Notes: a model not told the origin generated them from the letters alone. A stretch of 64,000 bases of DNA from CAYTCZ01 sp964436315 (GCA_964436315.1 CAYTCZ010000002.1:1-64000), one strand, 5' to 3'. Shown: positions 35,073-44,550, numbered from the stretch's first letter. Made by a program: numbers and translations.

Positions 35073-37840
35073 GCGCTCTGGGCCTGCGTTGGTGCCTCAA
35101 CCAGGCGCTTCGAGACGATCTGGGAGATACCGTCAGGGCCCATCGTGACGCCGTAGAGGATATCGGCGGCTTCCATCGTCCGTTTCTGATGGGTGATGAC
35201 GACGAACTGCGTCCGATCGGAGAAGCTGCGCAGCAGATCGACGAACAGCCCGATGTTGTTGTCGTCCAGCGCCGCCTCGACCTCGTCCAGGAGGTAGAAG
35301 GGACACGGCCGGGCAAGAAATAGCGCGAACAGAAACGAGATGGCGCCGAGGGCCTTCTCGCCGCCCGAAAGAAGCGACAGCCGTGTGATGCGCTTCCCGG
35401 CCGGTTGGAGCTCGATCTCGATGCCGGGCTCCTCGTCTTCTTCGGCCGAATCGGTCAGGGTTAGCCGACCGCGGCCCCCAGGGAAGAGAGTCCCGGCGAT
35501 CTCCTCGAAGTGCGCTTCGACTGCTTTGTAGGTCTCCGCGAAACGCGTCTCGACTGTTTCGGTGAGCTCGGCTCGTAGCGACTCCAGCTCGGTGAGCGAT
35601 CGTTCGAGATCCTCGCGCTGCAGGACGAGCTCATCCAGTCGCGTCTTCTCCTGTGCATGTTCTTCGGCGGCAAGCGGGTTGACGTTGCCGAGCGACTCGC
35701 GACGTTTCTCCAGCCGCTCGATCTTCGTCTCGAGAGCTGCAACCTCCTCGGTCTCGAGTGCGGCGGGACCAAGGCCGTCTGGTAGCCGATCCAGGATCTC
35801 GTCTCGCTCGGCCTCGAGGCGAACCGCGTCCATGCCGATCGACGCCAGGTTCTCGGATGCGGCCGCCACGGCTGTCCGGAGCTCAGACTCTTGCGCGCCG
35901 AGACGCCGGAGGGCCTCGCCCAGATCGCCGGCGCGCTTCCCGCCGGCATCGACTCGTGCCCGCAACGGAGCCTCGTATCGAGAGACGGCCTCGAGTGCGC
36001 CACGAAGCGCCGCACTGGCTCGCTCGGCGGCCCTGGCGAGAGTAGCGACGTGCGCCGCTTCACGCGGGTCGGGGACGTATGACATTCGGCCGACAGCCGC
36101 CTGCGCAACGCGCAGGGCATCGCGCTCTCTTCGCTCGGCCTCGAAAGCCGTCGTCGCCTGCTCCTCTGCCGCGGTGAGTTCGCGCTCCATCTGTAAGAGC
36201 TCTTCGGCAAGGGAGCGCCGGCGGGCGTGCATTCCAAGGAGCACGCTTTCTGCCGCCTCTCCGGCAAACCAGATCTCCCCGCGTTCGGGCGCGTACCCAT
36301 GGCCTTCGCGTGTGACTAGGATTCCGTGCGTTGCCGAGCTAAACCGTTGCACGTCGGCGAGCCAGACATCTGCCAGCAACGCTCCTGTCGCGTCGCGCTG
36401 GCCGTGCGCGTGGACGTGGCGATGAAGCGGTTCGGCCCCGGGAACCGGAGGCTGGCTCGAAGGTGCGTCGGCGGCCGCTCGTGGAACAAGGACGCTCACT
36501 GCCCCGAGGCCCTCCGACCGCGCGCGTTCAAGGAGACCGAACGCATGATTGAAGTCTCGGGCAAGCACCGCCGAGGCCCGTCCGGCGAGTGCCGCAGCGA
36601 CCGCGCGTTCGTACCCGTCGGCAATCTCAAGCTCCGAAAACGCCAAGTGCTCCCCGGCGTCTGAAAGTGCCCGGGCAGCCGGGGGAAGTCCTTCCTGTTC
36701 AGCGATTCCCTGCTCGAGAGCATCCAGGCGCTCTCGGGAAAGCCGCACACGCTGGCGTAGCGAGTCTCGCTTCTCGCTGAACTGCCGAGCCTGCTCGGCC
36801 GCCTTCTCGCAGGAGGCCTCGGCTTGCGCAAGTCGCACAAGCGGCGCCTGATCGACCGGTTCGCTCGCAAGCCGTTGGAGTTTTTCGGCCTCAGATTTGA
36901 GCGTCGCCGCGGCTTCGTCAGCGCGCTCCCGGCGGAGTTCGAGCCGCTCGCGCACGCTCCGGAAGCGGTAGAGGGCTGCGGTTGCTTCCTCGTGTCGTGC
37001 CGCGGCCTTTCCGAGTTCCTCCTCCGCGCTGTGTCGCTCGGTGAGGACGCCTTCGAGCTTCTGGTCGTGCGTGCGCTTCTGACCGGTGGCGGCAGTCCTC
37101 CGCTCCTCGATCGCAGTCAGAGCTTCCTCGAGGTCGAAGAGCTCGGACTGACCTAGCTGAGCCCGGAGACCCTCGAGCTCGTGGCCGAGCTTTTCGGCTC
37201 GGGCGGCGGCGCTCGCCTGCAATGCAAGAGGCCGCAGGCGCTTTCGGACCTCCGCTTCGAGATCCCCGGCGCGCTCGATCTGGTTCGCGACCCGCGCGAG
37301 CTTGAGCTCCGCCCGATGCCGGCGACGCTTGAACTTCCCGAGCCCGGCTCCCTCCTCGATCATCGCCCGCCGTTCCTCGGGCTTCGAGCTGAGAATTTGT
37401 TCGACCCGACCTTGTCCGATGATCGAGTGCATCTCGCCACCCAGACCGAGGTCGGCCAGCAATTCGACCAGGTCGGTACGCCTGACCGTTGCCCCGTTGA
37501 TCAGGTACTCGCTGTCGCCGTCTCGGCGGAGACGCCGGGCGATCGACAGCTCGGAATAGGGCAATGGACCGTCTCCAGCCGAGTTGTCGAACAGGAGCTC
37601 GACGGAACAGTGGTCGATCCCCTTCCTTTCGCCTGAGCCCGCGTAGAGGACGTCCTCGCCTTTTTCGGCCCGCAGCTCGCTTGGGCTTTGGCTTCCGGCG
37701 GCCCAAACAATCGCATCGGCAATGTTGGATTTCCCTGACCCGTTGGGACCGACGACGATTGCGACGCCAGGCTCAAGCCGGACCTCGACGGGATCCGGGA
37801 ACGACTTGAAGCCGCGCAACTTGAGACCGCGCAGAAACAC
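35069..37840 (-). CDS. smc: Chromosome segregation ATPase SMC, short-armed form
   Basis: 923 residues; bacterial SMC is usually about 1150-1200. All functional parts are present: Walker A GPNGSGKSN at 31-39, the Q-loop region, a hinge at about 395-525, the signature LSGGEKALGAISF and Walker B FYLLDEVEAALDD near the end. The loss lies in the two coiled-coil arms, each only about 200-250 residues. The frame is uninterrupted, so this is not a truncation. It should act in chromosome compaction with ScpA/ScpB, not encoded here. It is coupled to ftsY downstream and lies 60 bp below the rnc stop. Confidence 0.95.
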   Translation of the reverse strand: MFLRGLKLRGFKSFPDPVEVRLEPGVAIVVGPNGSGKSNIADAIVWAAGSQSPSELRAEKGEDVLYAGSGERKGIDHCSVELLFDNSAGDGPLPYSELSIARRLRRDGDSEYLINGATVRRTDLVELLADLGLGGEMHSIIGQGRVEQILSSKPEERRAMIEEGAGLGKFKRRRHRAELKLARVANQIERAGDLEAEVRKRLRPLALQASAAARAEKLGHELEGLRAQLGQSELFDLEEALTAIEERRTAATGQKRTHDQKLEGVLTERHSAEEELGKAAARHEEATAALYRFRSVRERLELRRERADEAAATLKSEAEKLQRLASEPVDQAPLVRLAQAEASCEKAAEQARQFSEKRDSLRQRVRLSRERLDALEQGIAEQEGLPPAARALSDAGEHLAFSELEIADGYERAVAAALAGRASAVLARDFNHAFGLLERARSEGLGAVSVLVPRAAADAPSSQPPVPGAEPLHRHVHAHGQRDATGALLADVWLADVQRFSSATHGILVTREGHGYAPERGEIWFAGEAAESVLLGMHARRRSLAEELLQMERELTAAEEQATTAFEAERRERDALRVAQAAVGRMSYVPDPREAAHVATLARAAERASAALRGALEAVSRYEAPLRARVDAGGKRAGDLGEALRRLGAQESELRTAVAAASENLASIGMDAVRLEAERDEILDRLPDGLGPAALETEEVAALETKIERLEKRRESLGNVNPLAAEEHAQEKTRLDELVLQREDLERSLTELESLRAELTETVETRFAETYKAVEAHFEEIAGTLFPGGRGRLTLTDSAEEDEEPGIEIELQPAGKRITRLSLLSGGEKALGAISFLFALFLARPCPFYLLDEVEAALDDNNIGLFVDLLRSFSDRTQFVVITHQKRTMEAADILYGVTMGPDGISQIVSKRLVEAPTQAQSA

Positions 37841-37900
37841 GCGCAGAGAGTCTGCCGAATCCCGCGGATGACGCCTGCCACGAGCAGGCCGCCCCCGAGG

Positions 37901-38569
37901 TCAGCTAGCGCGGATCCGCTCAAGCGCCTCGCGTGCCGCGAGCTGCTCAGCGGCCTTCTTGGACGCTCCGTCACCTACGCCGTAGCGCTCGCCGTCGATG
38001 ACGGCAGCACACGTGAAGCGGCGCTCATGTGGCGGACCTTCGATCTCGAGGACGGAGTAGGTAACTTTGAGCTCTCGACGAGCAAGCTCTTCCTGAAGTT
38101 CGGTCTTGTAGTCGACGTGATCCCGTAGGGCGTAGTCGATCTGATCAGAGAACGCCGAGACGATCGCCGGACGGATCTGTTCGAAACCATGCTCGAGGTA
38201 GAGCGCCCCGAGAGCCGCCTCCACAAGAGCGGCCAGCACGTTTCGATTCACGCGCAGCCGTGCGAGCTCGTCAGGGGCAACTCCATCGACATCTCGTGTC
38301 AGGCGATCGCCGAGCCCGAGTCTCTGGCCGACGACCGCGCAGCTCTCGCGCGAAACGACGTGCGCTCGTAACTTCGCAAGCTGGCCCTCTTCGAAGTCCG
38401 AGAAGCGCTCATAGAGCTCGCGAGCGATGGCGAGACCAAGAACACTGTCGCCGAGAAACTCGAGCCGCTCGTACGACTCCGCGCGGGTTTCAGCCCAGGA
38501 AGAATGGGTGAAGACGCGCTCGACCTGGTGCCCGGGGAGCGCGTCGATCAGCCGGGCTAGCTCACTGAT
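37901..38569 (-). CDS. rnc: Ribonuclease III, no canonical start codon in frame
   Basis: About 222 residues. Cleaves double-stranded RNA, including rRNA precursors. N-terminal nuclease: VFTHSSWAE, signature YERLEFLGDSVLGLAIA, and VEAALGALYLEHG with the catalytic Glu. C-terminal double-stranded-RNA-binding domain: DYKTELQEELARR...GDGASKKAAEQLAAREAL. The first ATG/GTG/TTG in frame is GTG 38251, which would remove the whole signature and cannot be the true start. The frame is open upstream into acpP without any ATG, GTG or TTG. The family alignment suggests initiation near ISELARLIDALPG, at ATC 38569 or CTG 38551. Confidence 0.85.
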   Translation of the reverse strand: MSELARLIDALPGHQVERVFTHSSWAETRAESYERLEFLGDSVLGLAIARELYERFSDFEEGQLAKLRAHVVSRESCAVVGQRLGLGDRLTRDVDGVAPDELARLRVNRNVLAALVEAALGALYLEHGFEQIRPAIVSAFSDQIDYALRDHVDYKTELQEELARRELKVTYSVLEIEGPPHERRFTCAAVIDGERYGVGDGASKKAAEQLAAREALERIRAS

Positions 38570-38588
38570 CGCCGATCGAGCCCCGGGA

Positions 38589-38834
38589 CTACTGGTGCTT
38601 GTCGATGTAGTCGACAGCCTGTCCGACCGTTTGGATTTGCTGAGCGTCCTCGTCCGAGATCTTGATCCCGAACTGGTCTTCGAGCTCCATGATCAGCTCG
38701 ACCAAGTCGAGTGAGTCAGCATCGAGGTCTTCCTGAAAGGACGCATCGTCGCTGATGGCGTCCTCCTCGACGCCGAGTTGCTCGACGAGAACCTCTTTCA
38801 CTCGCTCGGCGATCTCCTCCCGCGTTGCAGCCAT
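38589..38834 (-). CDS. acpP: Acyl carrier protein
   Basis: 81 residues, highly acidic. The phosphopantetheine attachment Ser41 is in LDADSLDLVELI. It carries acyl intermediates in fatty acid synthesis. It lies in the usual plsX-acpP-rnc-smc order, with a 74-bp gap after plsX. Confidence 0.97.
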   Translation of the reverse strand: MAATREEIAERVKEVLVEQLGVEEDAISDDASFQEDLDADSLDLVELIMELEDQFGIKISDEDAQQIQTVGQAVDYIDKHQ

Positions 38835-38908
38835 GCGTCTGCCTTTCCTCTCGACCTCAGGGGACGGAGGATGCTACCACGGCCTCGCCCATGGATTGGC
38901 CGGAGCTG

Positions 38909-39907
38909 TCAGGCGCCTCGGGCGTCGGCTACGCCGCTCAGCACGAGGCGTGAATGGAGCCGCTCTACAACGTCATGTTGGGCACCGAGAGCCCCCAGTC
39001 GAATAGCACTCGCCATGGCGCGACCGGAGGAGTTGCCGTGGGCGATGACTGCAAGACCTCGCAGGCCGAGCAGGTAGGCGCCTCCGTACGTGTCCGGGTT
39101 GAGCCAATCGCGCAGCCTCTCTGCGGCTGGCCGAATTAAGAGCCCGCCGACCTTTCCTCGCGACGATGCTCGTACTTCCGACCGAAGCGACGAGAGCACC
39201 GTTTTGATCGTCCCCTCGAGGGTCTTCAGCGCGACGTTGCCCGTAAAGCCGTCGCAGACAACGACGTCGGCGGCCCTGTCCAAGAGTTGCGCGCTCTCGA
39301 CATTCCCAACGAAGCGATCGTTGCCCTCGCGAAGCAGGGCGTACGTGTCCCGAACGAGTCTGTTCCCCTTGTCGGGCTCCGACCCGATCGACAACAGGCC
39401 GACCTCCGGATCGCTGACTTCTAGGATTTCCTTGGCGAAGATCGCTCCCATGTCAGCGAACTGAACGAGGTGTTCCGGCCGGGCATCAGCATTCGCGCCG
39501 CTATCGATGAGAACGCTTGGCCCACCCGCGGCGGGCAATGCAGCCGCGATCGCGGGCCGGAAGACGTCCGGCATCCGACGAATCTCGAGCAGGCAGGCGG
39601 CCAGGACCGCGCCCGTGTTACCCGCCGAGACGACGACGTCTGCGTCGCCGTTCCCGACAGCCCGACAGGCCATGAAGAGACTGGAATCCCGCTTCTCGCG
39701 CGCCGCGTCAGCCGGCTTCTCGTCCATCCCGACGACGGTGGGCGCATCGATGACCTCGAGACCGTCGGCGATCGGCTCGAGAACGTCAGCCAATCCGTAC
39801 AACACAGGAACGATCTCGTCCGTCCGTGCCGCACGCGCCCCTGCAACGATTTCCGCTGGAGCCTGGTCGCCACCCATCGCGTCGATGGCGACGCGCACGG
39901 AAGTCAT
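38909..39907 (-). CDS. plsX: Phosphate acyltransferase PlsX
   Basis: 332 residues. Makes acyl-phosphate from acyl-ACP for phospholipid synthesis. Starts VRVAIDAMGGDQAPAEIVAGA, with SSLFMACRAVGNGDADVVVSAGNTGA, LIDSGANADARPEHLVQFA and VVCDGFTGNVALKT as family blocks. It starts 2 bp after the rpmF stop. Confidence 0.97.
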   Translation of the reverse strand: MTSVRVAIDAMGGDQAPAEIVAGARAARTDEIVPVLYGLADVLEPIADGLEVIDAPTVVGMDEKPADAAREKRDSSLFMACRAVGNGDADVVVSAGNTGAVLAACLLEIRRMPDVFRPAIAAALPAAGGPSVLIDSGANADARPEHLVQFADMGAIFAKEILEVSDPEVGLLSIGSEPDKGNRLVRDTYALLREGNDRFVGNVESAQLLDRAADVVVCDGFTGNVALKTLEGTIKTVLSSLRSEVRASSRGKVGGLLIRPAAERLRDWLNPDTYGGAYLLGLRGLAVIAHGNSSGRAMASAIRLGALGAQHDVVERLHSRLVLSGVADARGA

Positions 39908-39909
39908 GA

Positions 39910-40098
39910 TCAGAGCGTTGGCGTCTCGAGCGGCTCCACTTCACGACCCCGGTACGAACCGCAGGTCGGGCAGACGTGATGGGGCCGCTTCGGCGAGTGG
40001 CATTGTGGGCACTCGACGAGTGCCGGCAGCGACAGCTTGTGGTTCGCCCTTCGCTTGTCGCGACGGGACTTCGAGGTTTTTCGCTTGGGGACTGCCAT
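39910..40098 (-). CDS. rpmF: 50S ribosomal protein L32 (zinc-ribbon form)
   Basis: 62 residues: MAVPKRKTSKSRRDKRRANH then CPQCHSPKRPHHVCPTC, so the zinc-binding version with four cysteines. ATG 40098 is the family start. It is preceded by a promoter/leader almost identical to that of rpmB (see 40099-40122). Confidence 0.97.
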   Translation of the reverse strand: MAVPKRKTSKSRRDKRRANHKLSLPALVECPQCHSPKRPHHVCPTCGSYRGREVEPLETPTL

Positions 40099-40122
40099 GC
40101 CGGCGGTCGAGTATAGCGACAC
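40099..40122 (-). promoter_or_regulatory. rpmF promoter and ultra-short leader, twin of the rpmB promoter
   Basis: On the minus strand TGTCGCTATACTCG is followed by a short CG-rich leader ending directly at the ATG, with a TATACT -10 box at 40110-40115. Only 11 nt separate the box from the ATG, so the message has almost no leader. The same arrangement with two base differences precedes rpmB. Confidence 0.65.
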
Positions 40123-40191
40123 GACCTTTTGCCTAGCGGCAAAAGCTCGAGCAAAACGTCCGCCTCGTCGCAACGCCCGATTGGTATTCAC

Positions 40192-40710
40192 TTAGATTTC
40201 CCGCGCCTCGCGCGGAAAATCTGCGAGTTTCGCCCAGCGTGAATCGGGCTCCGGGGGCGGGCAGGTGCAGGTCGATGTGTTCAAATCGGCACCGCACGAG
40301 CCGCACATTCCTGCGCAGTCCGTGCGACAGAGGACTTGCTCGGGCAGAGAGAGAGCAATTTCATCCCGAACCCAGGCCGAGAGGTCGAGCCGTTCGTCCT
40401 GCAGGTAGGGCAGCTTCAACTCGTCGACGTCGTCCGGATTTGAGGACTGGTACTCCCGAGCACTGAGCGAAACTCGCTCCTGCCCCTCTTCGAGACACCG
40501 CATGCACGGTCCGACCAACAACAGCGAGACTTCGAGCTCGAAGACGCGGCCGGTCGCGAGCTGACTGATGGTGAGGTCGACGACGAGGTCCTTCGGATCC
40601 CCGACGTACTCGGTCCCCCCAAGCACGATCGGCTCGAGCTCAACCGCGTACTCTCCATGTTCCCGCTCGCCGACATCGAGCTGAATCGTGCGAAGATCGA
40701 CGATTGTCAC
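40192..40710 (-). CDS. yceD: YceD family protein (DUF177)
   Basis: 172 residues. The family is linked by gene order to rpmF and plsX and may act in 23S rRNA metabolism. Seen: FELEVSLLLVGPCMRCLEEG and the C-terminal cysteine-rich segment LCRTDCAGMCGSCGADLN, which could bind zinc. An acidic middle (SNPDDVDELKLPYLQDERLDL) is family-typical. Confidence 0.9.
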   Translation of the reverse strand: MTIVDLRTIQLDVGEREHGEYAVELEPIVLGGTEYVGDPKDLVVDLTISQLATGRVFELEVSLLLVGPCMRCLEEGQERVSLSAREYQSSNPDDVDELKLPYLQDERLDLSAWVRDEIALSLPEQVLCRTDCAGMCGSCGADLNTSTCTCPPPEPDSRWAKLADFPREAREI

Positions 40711-40792
40711 CTAACGAGAGTAGCGGAGAGCTGCTGCCGCTACGCCCACCCGCGAGCGTCGAGCCGCAGTTGGTCGGGAGCGACGGCGGCCG

Positions 40793-41278
40793 CTAGGGTT
40801 GCTCGTCGGTGATCCCGGCGATCACCGACTCCTGCGAGCGCTCGTGCAGGCGCTCCCGCCCCCGGCGGACCGCGCCGAGGAACTTGTCGAGATTGACCTC
40901 GAGCGTCGAGAGGATCGAGTCCGCCCAGTCCTCCATCTCGAGGCGTGTCTCGCGAGCCTGACGGCGTGCCTCTTCGAGGATGTCTTGGGCTTGGCGCTCC
41001 GCGATCTTCACGATCTCGGTCTGCGAGGCCTCTCGAATGGCCTGCTCGCGCGCCTCACCGAGGATACGGTCAGCCTCGCGCTTGGCCTCGGCGAGCATTT
41101 CCTGACGCTCCTTCACGATCCATCGTGCCTGCTTGATCTCCTCGGGAATCGTGGCGCGCATCTGATCGAGGATGTCGTAGATCTCCTCGCGGTCGATGCG
41201 GACCTGATCGGTCAGAGGAACGGCTTTCGCGTTGTGCACGAGATCGTCGAGCTTGTCGATCAGTACGAGTACGTCCAT
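40793..41278 (-). CDS. DivIVA-like coiled-coil protein
   Basis: 161 residues. Starts MDVLVLIDKLDDLVHNAKAVPLTDQVRID, followed by a long helical heptad region of Glu/Ala/Arg (about 55-120) and a second amphipathic helix. This is the small coiled-coil protein that accompanies coaD and rsmD in many actinobacteria and is often named cell division initiation protein. It lacks the classical N-terminal DivIVA membrane-binding motif with Arg-Gly, so a cell-pole role is inference only. It lies 12 bp after coaD. Confidence 0.75.
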   Translation of the reverse strand: MDVLVLIDKLDDLVHNAKAVPLTDQVRIDREEIYDILDQMRATIPEEIKQARWIVKERQEMLAEAKREADRILGEAREQAIREASQTEIVKIAERQAQDILEEARRQARETRLEMEDWADSILSTLEVNLDKFLGAVRRGRERLHERSQESVIAGITDEQP

Positions 41279-41290
41279 CTGCCCTCCAGT

Positions 41291-41821
41291 CTACTCCTGC
41301 GGGCTGACGGGGGCGCCAGGCTTGGGGCGGGGAAAGAGCTCGTCGAATCGTCTGGCCACGGCCGGCGGCACCAGGTCTTCGACGTTGCCTCCGTACGAGG
41401 CGATCTCCTTGACCCCGCTGGAGGACAGGAAGCTGTACCTCGAGTCGGACATCAGATACATCGTCTCGATGTCCGGAGCGAGCTTCCGGTTCAGGTGGTG
41501 CATCTGGAACTCCCACTCGAAGTCGGAAATAGCACGGAGACCTTTCACCATCGTTCGTGCACCCCATCGTCGAGCGAACTCGACGACGAGTTCCGCGAAC
41601 ACATCGACTTCGACGTTGTCGAGGTCGGCGAGGGACTCCTTCAGGAAGTCAACGCGCTCCTGCACGCTGAACATCGTTCCCTTGTGGTGCGGATCGCGGA
41701 CGACGCCGACGACGACGCGTTCGAAGATCGTCGAAGCACGTCGAATGATGTCGAGGTGTCCATTCGTCACCGGGTCATAGCTTCCCGGACAGATGGCGGT
41801 GATCGGGTCGGAATCGCTCAT
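41291..41821 (-). CDS. coaD: Phosphopantetheine adenylyltransferase
   Basis: 176 residues. Makes dephospho-CoA from 4'-phosphopantetheine and ATP. The nucleotidyltransferase motif CPGSYDPVTNGHLDI carries His22; KGLRAISDFEWEFQMHHLNR and the FLSSSGVKEIASYGG loop (usually ISSTxVKEI) are present. The start overlaps the rsmD stop (ATGA). Confidence 0.96.
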   Translation of the reverse strand: MSDSDPITAICPGSYDPVTNGHLDIIRRASTIFERVVVGVVRDPHHKGTMFSVQERVDFLKESLADLDNVEVDVFAELVVEFARRWGARTMVKGLRAISDFEWEFQMHHLNRKLAPDIETMYLMSDSRYSFLSSSGVKEIASYGGNVEDLVPPAVARRFDELFPRPKPGAPVSPQE

Positions 41822-42360
41822 GGCATACCCCCTTCGAACACGGTAACGCGCACCGACCCGTATCGACGCGAGGTCCGCTTCGGGAGTGGGAACTCGGGCT
41901 CAAAGCCTGCGTCGGACTCGAAAACAACGAGTCCGTTGTCACTTACCAGACGAGGGAGATGCTTGGCTAGTGCAGGCAGGAGTCCCGGAAGCCTTTCGTA
42001 GGGGGGATCGACCAGGACAAGATCGTAGCGCGCCCTCTGGCCGGCGCCCGAGCTCAGGAACCGTAGGGCGTCGCTCCGCACGATCTCCGCATCGGAGAGG
42101 CCGAGCTTGTCGACATTCCGCCGGATAGCTCGAAGTGCATCCGGATTCGTTTCGACGAGCGTTGCCGCGGCGGCACCGCGAGAGAGGGCCTCAAGCCCCA
42201 TCGCTCCAGAGCCGGCGTAGAGATCGAGCACCCGAGCTCCATCGATCGGCCCGACCAGGTTGAAGACCGCCTCTCGTACGCGATCGGCAGTGGGCCGGGT
42301 GTCGTACCCCTTGGGAGCAAAGAGGCGCGCTCCCTTACGCGAACCCGCGATGATCCGCAT
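41818..42360 (-). CDS. rsmD: 16S rRNA (guanine-966 N2)-methyltransferase RsmD
   Basis: 180 residues. Starts MRIIAGSRKGARL, with TRPTADRVREAVFN, SAM motif VLDLYAGSGAMGLEALSRG and catalytic LVLVDPPYERLP. Overlaps the recG 3' end by 26 bp. Confidence 0.96.
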   Translation of the reverse strand: MRIIAGSRKGARLFAPKGYDTRPTADRVREAVFNLVGPIDGARVLDLYAGSGAMGLEALSRGAAAATLVETNPDALRAIRRNVDKLGLSDAEIVRSDALRFLSSGAGQRARYDLVLVDPPYERLPGLLPALAKHLPRLVSDNGLVVFESDAGFEPEFPLPKRTSRRYGSVRVTVFEGGMP

Positions 42361-44398
42361 CGTGCATCAGCCGCTCGACCTCGAGGTCGAACGGGCCGGT
42401 GATGTCGCTCGGCTCGACGAGCGAGAGGGCAGCCTTCCGCGCAGCGGCGATGAGCGCTCGATCCTGCCGAAGCTTGACGAACTTCAGGTCGGGCAGACCC
42501 GACTGTCGCGTTCCGAGCAGCTGTCCCTCACCACGGAGCTCGAGGTCGACTTCGGCGAGCTCGAACCCGTCGGCAATCGAGACGAGAGCCTGCAGGCGCC
42601 GCTGGGCGGAGTCCGTCAGTTCCTCCCGTGACCGGGAGACAAGCAGGCAGTACGACTGCTCGGCGCCGCGACCAACCCGTCCTCGCAGCTGGTGCAGCTG
42701 GGCGAGGCCAAAGCGGTCGGCCTCCTGGACGATCATGATCGTGGCGTTCGGCACGTCGACGCCGACCTCGATGACGGTCGTTGCCACCAGAGCGTCGAGC
42801 TTGCCGTTGACGAACGACTCCATCACCCCGCGTCGATCCGCCGGCTTCAGTTGGCCGTGGAGGCAGCCGACGCGGAAGCCGTCGAGCTCGGTCGACCTGA
42901 GTCGCTCCGCCTCCTCTTCGGCGGCGCGAGCTTCGATCGCCGCGGACTCAGTGACGAGCGGACAGACGACGTATGCCTGACGACCATCCGCGAGATGCCG
43001 ACGAAGCCGCGTGTACGCCTCGGCACTCCGCTCGTGACCGATCCAACGCGTCACGATTGGTTTTCGATCGGCAGGAAGTTGCGCAATCTCCGTCACGTCG
43101 AGGTCACCGTAAACCGACTGGGCGAGCGTCCGTGGGATGGGCGTCGCAGTCATGTGCAAGACGTGCGGAGACTCGGCGCCGAGCGCGCGGCGCTGCTCCA
43201 CTCCGAACCGGTGCTGCTCGTCAACCACGGCAACCGCGAGGGAACGAAAGTCCACCTCGCTCTGAATGAGGGCGTGCGTCCCCACGGCAAGGTCCGCCTC
43301 GCCGCTGGCAAGCCGGTCACGCACTGCCTGATGCTGCTTGCCCGGAACCGAGCTCGTGAGCAACTCGCACCGAACGCCGAGCTCGTTGCAGATGCTCTCC
43401 ACGGTGAGAAAGTGCTGCTCAGCAAGCGTTTCGGTCGGGGCCATGAGAGCTCCCTGGCGACCCTGCTCGGCCGCTCGGAGCAGCGCGTAGAGCGCCACGA
43501 CCGTCTTGCCCGAGCCGACGTCTCCCTGCAAAAGGCGCTGCATTGGTATCGGCGTCGCGAGATCGCCGTCGATCTCGCGAATCGCCGCCTCCTGCGCGTC
43601 CGTCAACGTGAACGGGAGCACCGCCCGATACCGGCCGACGAGGTCGCCGGGGCGACCGAGAGCGGGTGCAGTCGTCTCTGACTCCAGCGTGCGTCGGCGC
43701 CGGAGGAGGCCGGTGATGAGCTGGACGAGTTCTTCGAAGGCAAGTCGGCGCCTGCCGACCTCGGCATCGGTTCGCGTGCGCGGCCGATGAGCGGCCCGCA
43801 GCGCATCGGCGCGCGACGGCAAGCTTTCCTCGTGACAGAGCACCGCAGGAAGCGGGTCGGTGAACCACCGCGCCTTGCCGAGAGCCTGCTCCGTGAGATC
43901 GAGCAGCTTCGTGGTCGAAATCTCCTCGCTTGCGGGATAGAGAGGGACGAGCCCGAGCGTGTGTAGGCCAGCGGAGTCATCTGCAACCTCGTGGCGTTTC
44001 ACCTTGAACGATGGCATCCCACGCCGCGGCTCGAGTTCGCCGTGGATGAGAATCGTCAGACCGGGAGTAAGGCTCTCGGCGAGCCAGGCCTGGTTGAACC
44101 AGACTGCGGTGGCCCGGGAACCGTTGCCGTCTTTGACCGAGGCCTCGACGAGCTTGAGATTCCGCCTGCGAGTCGGACGCACCCCGATGCGTTCGATCTC
44201 ACACCTCACGGTGCCCTCCTGCCCGTAGGCGAGCTCACGGAAGCTCGTAGCCTCGCCCCAGTCGAGAAAGCCACGCGGCAGATGCTCGACGAGGTCGCTG
44301 ACAGTCGTGACGCCAAGGCGGGCGAGTCGTTCGGCGATCTTCGGCCCTACACCGCGAAGGGTCTCAGTGGGTGCCGCAGCGTCAACGCGTGGCGCCAT
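42335..44398 (-). CDS. recG: ATP-dependent DNA helicase RecG
   Basis: 687 residues. Remodels stalled forks and branched DNA. N-terminal wedge/OB part (LRGVGPKIAERLARLGV, then VRCEIERIGVRPTRRRNLKL), helicase core with Walker A GDVGSGKTVVALYAL near 290, DEQHRFGVEQR as motif II, MTATPIPRTLAQSVYG, and HQLRGRVGRGAEQSYC as motif VI. It is the first gene of the minus-strand block running down to coaD; an upstream TATACT on the minus strand near 44480 may be its promoter. Confidence 0.97.
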   Translation of the reverse strand: MAPRVDAAAPTETLRGVGPKIAERLARLGVTTVSDLVEHLPRGFLDWGEATSFRELAYGQEGTVRCEIERIGVRPTRRRNLKLVEASVKDGNGSRATAVWFNQAWLAESLTPGLTILIHGELEPRRGMPSFKVKRHEVADDSAGLHTLGLVPLYPASEEISTTKLLDLTEQALGKARWFTDPLPAVLCHEESLPSRADALRAAHRPRTRTDAEVGRRRLAFEELVQLITGLLRRRRTLESETTAPALGRPGDLVGRYRAVLPFTLTDAQEAAIREIDGDLATPIPMQRLLQGDVGSGKTVVALYALLRAAEQGRQGALMAPTETLAEQHFLTVESICNELGVRCELLTSSVPGKQHQAVRDRLASGEADLAVGTHALIQSEVDFRSLAVAVVDEQHRFGVEQRRALGAESPHVLHMTATPIPRTLAQSVYGDLDVTEIAQLPADRKPIVTRWIGHERSAEAYTRLRRHLADGRQAYVVCPLVTESAAIEARAAEEEAERLRSTELDGFRVGCLHGQLKPADRRGVMESFVNGKLDALVATTVIEVGVDVPNATIMIVQEADRFGLAQLHQLRGRVGRGAEQSYCLLVSRSREELTDSAQRRLQALVSIADGFELAEVDLELRGEGQLLGTRQSGLPDLKFVKLRQDRALIAAARKAALSLVEPSDITGPFDLEVERLMHDADHRGFA

Positions 44399-44550
44399 CG
44401 GTCTGATGGCGATTGAATGGACTCCGGCAAAGCCGGGCCGCTCGATCTTGGTAGTCGTCGACGTCGCCAGAACGACTCGAGTATAGGTCCCGGCGCGGCC
44501 CCCGACTGGACGCCCCTTCCATTTCTTGAGTTTCTGCGGACACTGAGAGT

